In this document: piece by piece, positions 45,716-50,800 of the stretch
Layout of the letters: each line of letters starts with the position of its first letter
Position numbering within the stretch: the stretch's first letter is position 1
From: Bradyrhizobium sp.
GTDB taxonomy: Bacteria; Pseudomonadota; Alphaproteobacteria; Rhizobiales; Xanthobacteraceae
DNA length: 50,800 nt
Reading direction: 5' to 3'
Assembly (NCBI RefSeq): GCF_027451485.1
Contig: NZ_DAIDJE010000034.1
Span: 1-50,800, forward strand
Notes under the pieces: generated by a model
What the model was told of the DNA's origin: nothing
The model's database searches: none
The model's input: only the letters and a program-made list of their open reading frames with translations
Position numbers and translations under genes: made by a program

Positions 45716-46681
45716 ATGCTCAATCGACGAGACCTTTTGCTTGCATCCGTTGCCGCCGGCGTCGCGATGCAAAATCAGGCAGCTTTCGCCAAGGCGTCGC
45801 AGCCATCGACCAAGGTAAATTTCGAAGTTCCTGCCCACGCCTGCGACTGCCACACGCATATTCACGAGCCCGACAAGTTTCCGTTCTTTGCCGGACGCGT
45901 CTACACGCCGGAGTCTGCCTCGCCGGAGGAAATGGCGGCGCTGCACAAGGCGCTCGGCATCGAGCGCGTCGTGATCGTGACGCCGAGCGTCTACGGCACC
46001 GACAACCGGGCGACGCTCGACGGCATGAAATTCCGCGGCAATACGGCGCGCGGCGTCGCCGTCATCGACGACAAGACGCCTGAGAGCGATCTCGATGCGA
46101 TGGGCAAGGCCGGCATCAAGGGCATCCGCGTCAATCTGGCCACCGGGGGCATCAACGATCCCTCGGTCGGCCGCAAGCGCCTCGAGGCGGCGATCGATCG
46201 CGTGAAGGGCCGCGGCTGGCACGTTCAGGTCTACACCATTCTTCCCCTGCTCAAGAACATCACCGATGTCCTCGCCTCCTCGCCGGTGCCGGTGGTGTTC
46301 GATCACTTCGGCGGCGCCGAAGCGGCGAAGGGTCTCGAACAGCCCGGCTGGGCAGAACTGATCGAGGCCGTGAAGAGCGGCAAGGCCTATGTGAAAATCT
46401 CCGGCGCCTATCGCCTGTCGAACAAGGCACCGGACTATCCGGACGCCGTACCGTTCGCCAAGGCCCTGATCGCCGCCAACCCGGACCGTCTGGTTTGGGG
46501 CACGGATTGGCCGCATCCGGATTCCGTGACGCCGCCGGGCAGGAAGCCGACCGACCTGACGCCGCTTTATCAGATCGGCGACGCCCGCGTGCTCAATCAG
46601 CTCGCGGTCTGGGCGCCGGATGCCGCGACCCGCAAGAAGATCCTGGTCGACAATCCGGCCCGGCTCTACGGTTTCGCATAG
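45716..46681 (+). CDS. Tat-exported amidohydrolase (PDC lactonase-like)
   Basis: A 321-residue TIM-barrel hydrolase of the amidohydrolase-2 family, similar in motifs to 2-pyrone-4,6-dicarboxylate lactonase and sulfomuconolactone hydrolase. An N-terminal NRRDLLLASVAAGVA is a twin-arginine signal. Metal or active-site motifs: HTHIH (46-50), VFDHFGG and VWGTDWPHP, all typical. The ATG at 45716 has AGAGGAGA just upstream; the frame is open before it without family resemblance. Export by Tat is unusual for this lactonase family, whose members are mostly cytosolic. It forms a unit with the preceding ACS transporter, suggesting periplasmic hydrolysis before uptake. Confidence 0.88.
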   Translation: MLNRRDLLLASVAAGVAMQNQAAFAKASQPSTKVNFEVPAHACDCHTHIHEPDKFPFFAGRVYTPESASPEEMAALHKALGIERVVIVTPSVYGTDNRATLDGMKFRGNTARGVAVIDDKTPESDLDAMGKAGIKGIRVNLATGGINDPSVGRKRLEAAIDRVKGRGWHVQVYTILPLLKNITDVLASSPVPVVFDHFGGAEAAKGLEQPGWAELIEAVKSGKAYVKISGAYRLSNKAPDYPDAVPFAKALIAANPDRLVWGTDWPHPDSVTPPGRKPTDLTPLYQIGDARVLNQLAVWAPDAATRKKILVDNPARLYGFA

Positions 46682-46698
46682 CATGATTTGACTCCTGT

Positions 46699-46721
46699 GG
46701 CCGGCGCTCACCGCGCCGGCC
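46699..46721. terminator. Hairpin between convergent amidohydrolase and MTHFR genes
   Basis: A perfect 9-bp stem (GGCCGGCGC / GCGCCGGCC) with a 5-base loop lies 18 bases after the amidohydrolase stop, and overlaps the stop codon and last codons of the MTHFR gene. Its right arm is part of the coding of the WPAR tail discussed in the findings. No T run follows, so terminator function is uncertain. Confidence 0.4.
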
Positions 46722-47622
46722 ATTGCGGCGGGTGACGGCCAAGCGGAACCGCACTGCGCGGTGCGCGCCCGTTATAGCTGCGCCGCCATTCGGCGGCCTT
46801 GCGCAGTCCGCCGAATGGAAACAGGTGAAATCCGGCAATTGAAGCCTTCGATTTTTCGCAGCCGGATTGCAATCCGCGAATGACGTCACCCGGCCCGGCA
46901 TCGGTCAGCAGGCGGCTATAGCGGCCGATCTGGTTGCGCACGGATCTGATCGAGGTTCCGATCCCGCAACGGAGAGCGAATTTGATCAAGGTCGCCGGCG
47001 TCGCCGGACCGGCAAGGCCGACGATGACGGGAAGCCCTCCGCCGTGCGCCTCCAATTCGCTGATCCATCCGAGGATCGGCGCGCTTTCGAAACAGAACTG
47101 CGTGATGACCTCGACCTGAATGCCGGCCTGCCGACCCCAGTCCCGCCAGGTGCCAAGAGCCTTGAAGGCGTTTTGCTGCGCGAGGTACGGGTGACCTTCG
47201 GGGTGACCCGCAACATTCACCGACTCGATCCCGTTCGCCTGGATCAATCCGCTGTGGCACACATCAAGGCTCGACCGGAAGGGCCCTTTTGCGGCCGCGA
47301 CATCCCCGGCGATGACGAGAATGCGCGTGACATCCGCTTCTCCCCGCGCCCGCTGCAGGAAATCGCCGAGCGCATCGCGCGAGGTCATCTCCCGCGCGGC
47401 GATGTGAGGAACGGGGTTGTAGCCGGCCCGGCGCAGCGCGGCCGCAGTCTCGATGTTACGGCGGTAATTGTCGCCCGGCAGAAACGTGATCGTCACGCTG
47501 GTGCCGCGATCAAAATTGTCCTGCAGCGCAGACAGTTGATGACCATCCGATGAGATCTCGACGGAGGCCGTCGACACGAGCGCCGCGAATTCGCTGGAGA
47601 TGAGTTGATCCGATGCCGTCAT
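46708..47622 (-). CDS. Methylenetetrahydrofolate reductase family protein
   Basis: A 304-residue flavoprotein of the MTHFR family, a TIM barrel that interconverts 5,10-methylene- and 5-methyl-tetrahydrofolate. Visible blocks are VEISSDGHQLSALQ, SVTITFLPGDNYRRNIETAA, YNPVPHIAAREM, VAGHPEGHP and VEVITQFCFESAPILGWI. The catalytic domain appears to end at FHLFPFGGLRKAAEW, where related enzymes end; about 20 extra residues follow, closing AVPLGRHPPQWPAR, which resemble the end of the CoA-transferase at 49170. Start 47622 has GGGAG 6 bases upstream. It is the last gene of a three-gene operon. Confidence 0.87.
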   Translation of the reverse strand: MTASDQLISSEFAALVSTASVEISSDGHQLSALQDNFDRGTSVTITFLPGDNYRRNIETAAALRRAGYNPVPHIAAREMTSRDALGDFLQRARGEADVTRILVIAGDVAAAKGPFRSSLDVCHSGLIQANGIESVNVAGHPEGHPYLAQQNAFKALGTWRDWGRQAGIQVEVITQFCFESAPILGWISELEAHGGGLPVIVGLAGPATPATLIKFALRCGIGTSIRSVRNQIGRYSRLLTDAGPGDVIRGLQSGCEKSKASIAGFHLFPFGGLRKAAEWRRSYNGRAPRSAVPLGRHPPQWPAR

Positions 47623-47638
47623 CGCGCGCTCCCGAACG

Positions 47639-49081
47639 TCAGGCCGGCGCGCGTCGGCGCGAAATCACATAGGTCTCATCGTTGAACCACAAGCCGCCGT
47701 ACTTTTTCAGGACGCGGTCGGTGGCCTCGAGATATCGCCCGTCGCGAACCACTTCCGAAAGCCTGTTGTCCTCAATCTGCGCGACATAGATCGCCGCATT
47801 CCAGGCCGCAAACAGCGTGGAGGTTCCGATCGGCCCACTGACCTCATCCGGAAGTGTGTGCATGTGATAGCGGAAAATCGAGCGCGCATCCGAAGACGCA
47901 TTGAAATTGTAATGCCGGGCCGCCGCGCCCAGTTCGTGCTTGACCTGGCGCAGTATGGCGTGGCGATCGGACGTGAAGGGATTGTCGCCCGGCCAGACGC
48001 CTTCGATGATCTCCATTCCGGGATCGTTGCCGTGCGAGTGGATGCCGATCAGCCGACCGCCCGGCCGCAAGGACCGCACCAGTGGACCAATCACCTTCGA
48101 TGCCTTGAACTCGACGCTGGCCCTCGCGCGATAAGGCTGCGATGCGATGACAAGGTCATAGTCGGCTGTGACACGGCCGGGCCGCGGCATGATCGGATCG
48201 AGCAGGAAGGAATGGTCTTCCCGCCGCAGCGTCAGCACGATCGGCCGCGCATAAACCGGATTGCCGGTGGTTGGGCTGATTCCGGCGCGCCAGTTCTGGG
48301 CGAGAAAGCCTTCCAGCTCCCTGATCTGCTCGGCAAAACCGTGGGCCGTGTTGCCCGACAGCGCGACATCCTTCCAGATCAGACCTTGTGCCGCGGTTGC
48401 CGAGCGCGGCGTCAGCCAGGGCGCTTCGGCATAATAAAGATTGGTAACGACCAGCACCGTCGCAGGATGCTCGAACAGACGGTCCGCCATCTTCTCAAGC
48501 ATCAGGCGGACGTCTTCGTAACTGATCTCTTTCGCGACGGCATAAAGCGGCATGGTGGGAAAGCGCGCATGCAGTGCCCGCATGACGCGTGACAACACGG
48601 TGCCGTCTCCCACGCCCGCGTCGAATATCCGAAGCGCCGGTGGCGCCGGCTGCAAGCTGCCGAGTTCAAGCGATATCCGGTTTGCAACGTCAGTCTTCTC
48701 GCTACAGGTGGACACGAACAGGAGATACTTCTGCCTGTTATCGAAGAACCGGAATCCGGGAGGCGCCGCCTCCGGCCTCACCAGCGCTCCGTTGCCGGGC
48801 TTCGGTTGCACCGGTGGACCGCCGCCGGGCGGCGTGGCGACGCTGCGATGCTCGGACAGGTAGTTGCGAACCTTGTCGAGCGTGCCGGTCGTGATCTTCG
48901 CCCCATCGCGCAAGCGCGATACCAGCTTTCCGTCATTCACGACGAGCCGTCCGAACGTGGATTCCGCCGTCTGCGTCGCCCGGCAGTAGTCACGGATCTC
49001 GCTCAAGATCTGATCGGAGGTCCCGGGCTGGCCGTGAACTGGGCCCTGGTGCTCTGCGCTCCGCATGATGAACTCCGGCAT
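47639..49081 (-). CDS. HTH plus methyltransferase-like protein
   Basis: A 480-residue cytosolic protein of unassigned family. The N-terminal 75 residues look like a small helix-turn-helix domain (EIRDYCRATQTAESTFGRLV, then NDGKLVSRLRDGAKITTGTL). After a Pro/Gly-rich linker comes a class I SAM-dependent methyltransferase-like region: motif I IFDAGVGDGTVLSRVMRAL, a VTNLYYAEAPWL block in the motif IV position, and LRPGGRLIGIHSHG late in the fold. No methyl acceptor can be guessed. The ATG at 49081 has AGGGACGG just before it. The MTHFR gene starts 16 bases after its stop, so methyl-group supply and use are physically linked. Confidence 0.7.
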   Translation of the reverse strand: MPEFIMRSAEHQGPVHGQPGTSDQILSEIRDYCRATQTAESTFGRLVVNDGKLVSRLRDGAKITTGTLDKVRNYLSEHRSVATPPGGGPPVQPKPGNGALVRPEAAPPGFRFFDNRQKYLLFVSTCSEKTDVANRISLELGSLQPAPPALRIFDAGVGDGTVLSRVMRALHARFPTMPLYAVAKEISYEDVRLMLEKMADRLFEHPATVLVVTNLYYAEAPWLTPRSATAAQGLIWKDVALSGNTAHGFAEQIRELEGFLAQNWRAGISPTTGNPVYARPIVLTLRREDHSFLLDPIMPRPGRVTADYDLVIASQPYRARASVEFKASKVIGPLVRSLRPGGRLIGIHSHGNDPGMEIIEGVWPGDNPFTSDRHAILRQVKHELGAAARHYNFNASSDARSIFRYHMHTLPDEVSGPIGTSTLFAAWNAAIYVAQIEDNRLSEVVRDGRYLEATDRVLKKYGGLWFNDETYVISRRRAPA

Positions 49082-49138
49082 TCCGTCCCTGATGGATAGT
49101 CAAGGTCGGCATGCGGGAACCGTCAACCACAATCGGCG

Positions 49139-49165
49139 TGGGCAAAAGCTGTGGGCATTTGCCCA
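49139..49165. other. Intercistronic hairpin after CoA-transferase gene
   Basis: A perfect 8-bp stem (TGGGCAAA / TTTGCCCA) with an 11-base loop lies 4 bases beyond the CoA-transferase stop on the minus strand, before the methyltransferase-like gene. There is no T run. It may stabilise or attenuate the transcript; nothing more can be said. Confidence 0.3.
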
Positions 49166-49169
49166 TCAT

Positions 49170-50564
49170 TCATCGGGCCGGCCATTGCGCCGGATGGCTC
49201 CCGAGCGGCACTGCCGGCCGCGACCAGAACGCCGGCGTTCGCGACAACTGCGCGGCATGACGGATCGCCTGGAGCGGTCCGAAGCCGGATGGCGTCTGTT
49301 CGACAAATGGCTTGATCGCGTCGCCTTTCAGGTCCTCGGTCTCAAGGCCATCGGCAACACGTCCGAAATTCCAGATCCATCGTCCGGTCTGCGCCAGCGA
49401 GACGCGGACATGCCAGCTGCCGCCTTCGCAGCCCTGCCGCGCTTTAGCCATCATGGCGCCGAACGCCATCAGGTAGCCGGTCGCATGATCGAGGATCTGC
49501 GCCGGCAATTCCTTCGGCCCGTCGATGCCGGCCGCCTGTCCTTCGGCATGGTTGAATCCGGTCGACGTCTGCACCAGCGAATCAAAGCCGCGCCGCTCCG
49601 CCCACGGTCCGGTATGCCCGTAAGCCGATAGCGACACGTAAACGATGCCGGGATTGATCTTTGCTGCCTCCTCCGGCGAGAAGCCGAGATGGGCGAGCGA
49701 CTGTGGCCGATAGCCTTGCGAAAAAATATCGGCCTCCGCGAGCAACCCTTTCAGCTTGTTGCGTCCCTCGACGCTTTTGAGATCGAGAAAAGCCGAGAGC
49801 TTGCCGCGGCCGGTATCGATGGTCAGCCACGGAATCGCCGGAAGCCCGGGGCCGGACACCAGCAGTACGTCGGCGCCATGTGCCGCGAACGTGCGGCCCG
49901 CGACGGGTCCCGCGATCACCCGCGACAGGTCGAGCACACGCAAGCCCGAAAGCGGCCGGTCGCCCTTGGGCCACGGCTTCGGCGCGGCCTCGCCGATCTT
50001 TTCGATCGAAGCGACCGGCAGGGCAGCCAGTGCTCTTGCTTGTGGCGTCGCCGACCACTCTTCATAGGACCGCATCATCGAGACCACGCCGCCGGCCGCA
50101 TATGCAGCGGTCTCGAACGGCTCGGCATCCCATTGCATCAAGGCGGCCTGAACCGCGTCGCGTTCCGCCTTGCAGTTCAGAACGCGGCAGACGGCATCGC
50201 GGTGATGCGGAAAATTGGTATGCAGCCGAACAAAACGCTGATCGCGCGTCTTGTAGATTCCGGCGATCGCATCCCAAGCCGGCGGCGGTGGGGTGCCCTC
50301 GAGGCGGAGGTAACGCTCGCTGCGGCACTCGACCACCGCGTGGCGCATATCGATGGCGACCTGCTGCTCCTCGCCACTGCGCAATTGCCAGATCCGGGCC
50401 GCCGCCAGTCCGGCCGCAGCGATGCTCACTTCCGCCGCGGCCGCGACCCGAAAAGACGACGGCAATTGCGGTTCTTCGCCTGACAGCGTGACGGCACTGA
50501 GCGCGGCGGCATCGCCGCCAGCCAGATTCCAGAGGTCTTCAAGAATTTCACGAGGCGTCTGCAT
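49170..50564 (-). CDS. CaiB/BaiF (family III) CoA-transferase, rearranged architecture
   Basis: A 464-residue family III CoA-transferase. The order of parts is unusual. Residues 20-190 resemble the C-terminal/small-domain half (AGLAAARIWQLRSGEEQQVA, VRLHTNFPHHRDAVCRVL). The canonical N-terminal half follows: LSGLRVLDLSRVIAGPVAGR, DLKSVEGRNKLKGLLAEADI, VYVSLSAYGHTGPWAERRGF and the likely catalytic Asp in ILDHATGYLMAFGA. It closes with a short C-terminal stretch ending RPAVPLGSHPAQWPAR. Substrates are unknown. The ATG at 50564 is preferred over a TTG at 50579. It is the first gene of the operon with the methyltransferase-like and MTHFR genes. Confidence 0.85.
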   Translation of the reverse strand: MQTPREILEDLWNLAGGDAAALSAVTLSGEEPQLPSSFRVAAAAEVSIAAAGLAAARIWQLRSGEEQQVAIDMRHAVVECRSERYLRLEGTPPPPAWDAIAGIYKTRDQRFVRLHTNFPHHRDAVCRVLNCKAERDAVQAALMQWDAEPFETAAYAAGGVVSMMRSYEEWSATPQARALAALPVASIEKIGEAAPKPWPKGDRPLSGLRVLDLSRVIAGPVAGRTFAAHGADVLLVSGPGLPAIPWLTIDTGRGKLSAFLDLKSVEGRNKLKGLLAEADIFSQGYRPQSLAHLGFSPEEAAKINPGIVYVSLSAYGHTGPWAERRGFDSLVQTSTGFNHAEGQAAGIDGPKELPAQILDHATGYLMAFGAMMAKARQGCEGGSWHVRVSLAQTGRWIWNFGRVADGLETEDLKGDAIKPFVEQTPSGFGPLQAIRHAAQLSRTPAFWSRPAVPLGSHPAQWPAR

Positions 50565-50644
50565 CCAGCAATCTCTCAAGTTGTTCGCCGCTCATGCGCG
50601 GACTTGAACCGCGCATTCATCCGACTTCGCTTTTTGTGGCCGAT

Positions 50645-50800
50645 GGATTGCCGGGTCAAGCCCCGCAACGACGGGCACAAGGATACGGGTTCACCTTCCC
50701 GCGACGCGATGCGTCCGGGCTTTGCAAGAGTCTCTCACCCGGGAGGGCGCAGGGAATGCCGGGCGCGAAGCGCACCCGCGGCCTCGTGTGCAAAGAAAAA
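50645..50800. repeat. Probable dispersed intergenic repeat, cut by the window edge
   Basis: The segment reads GGATTGCCGGGTCAAGCCCC, later CCCGGGAGGGCGCAGGGAAT and CCGGGCGCGAAGCGCACCCG, ending CGGCCTCGTGTGCAAAG. From memory, closely similar text occurs many times between genes in Bradyrhizobium genomes. It holds no gene I can support. Its right boundary is outside the window. The identification is recollection, not a search. Confidence 0.45.

Overview
The window is about 50.8 kb of GC-rich alphaproteobacterial chromosome. Gene content and protein style point to Bradyrhizobium or a close relative in the Nitrobacteraceae (Rhodopseudomonas/Afipia side): a MucR/Ros-type regulator, two DUF2336 proteins, the TIGR03808/TIGR03809 pair, a NrsF/ECF sigma pair, CtrA-like boxes, and an edge repeat that resembles a dispersed Bradyrhizobium intergenic repeat. 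I see no tRNA, rRNA, CRISPR array, transposase or phage gene. Nearly all of it is ordinary, tightly packed chromosomal backbone.

Layout. 1-281 holds nothing I recognise. 0.3-6.3 kb: a DHA2 drug-efflux transporter, a YcgN-type cysteine-cluster protein, then a PBP1A gene followed with almost no gap by DUF1214 and DUF1254 genes. 6.3-12.1 kb: a lipoprotein, two very small genes, a DUF2336 gene, DUF1491, and a peptidoglycan-binding membrane protein overlapping a DivJ/PleC-like sensor kinase; three CtrA-like boxes lie in this part. 12.4-17 kb: DUF5330, SufE, MucR, a two-TM proline-rich protein, a membrane glycosyltransferase and a class II aldolase. 17.7-23.7 kb: a small secreted protein, an M20 peptidase, a GT87 mannosyltransferase-like protein, a HerA-like ATPase (DUF853) and two small conserved proteins. 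23.8-25.6 kb: the folP-folB-folK cluster. 25.6-31.9 kb: a methylmalonyl-CoA mutase module (mutA, a GFA-family gene, mutB, meaB) ending in pyroglutamyl peptidase. 32.0-33.9 kb: the convergent TIGR03808 and TIGR03809 genes.

33.9-35.9 kb is the one visibly decaying stretch. It has a candidate minus-strand small RNA with an intrinsic terminator, a protein remnant, and an intact anti-sigma-like gene whose translationally coupled ECF sigma gene is a frameshifted, internally deleted pseudogene. 35.9-39.5 kb: a diguanylate cyclase, a second DUF2336 gene, and an intact NrsF/ECF sigma pair with a probable autoregulatory promoter. 39.8-46.7 kb: a secreted protein, enoyl-CoA hydratase, an acetyl-CoA hydrolase/transferase, a GST, and an MFS transporter with a Tat-exported amidohydrolase. 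46.7-50.6 kb: a three-gene minus-strand operon coding for a rearranged CaiB/BaiF CoA-transferase, an HTH-plus-methyltransferase-like protein and a methylenetetrahydrofolate reductase. The first and last of these share an unexpected C-terminal tail. The window ends inside a probable dispersed repeat.

The most unusual items are the broken sigma gene beside its living anti-sigma partner, the candidate small RNA, the CoA-transferase/methyltransferase/MTHFR operon with its shared tail, the CtrA boxes around the kinase/DUF2336 region, and a MucR protein that has lost half of its zinc ligands. All family calls are from reading the proteins by eye; no database search was run.
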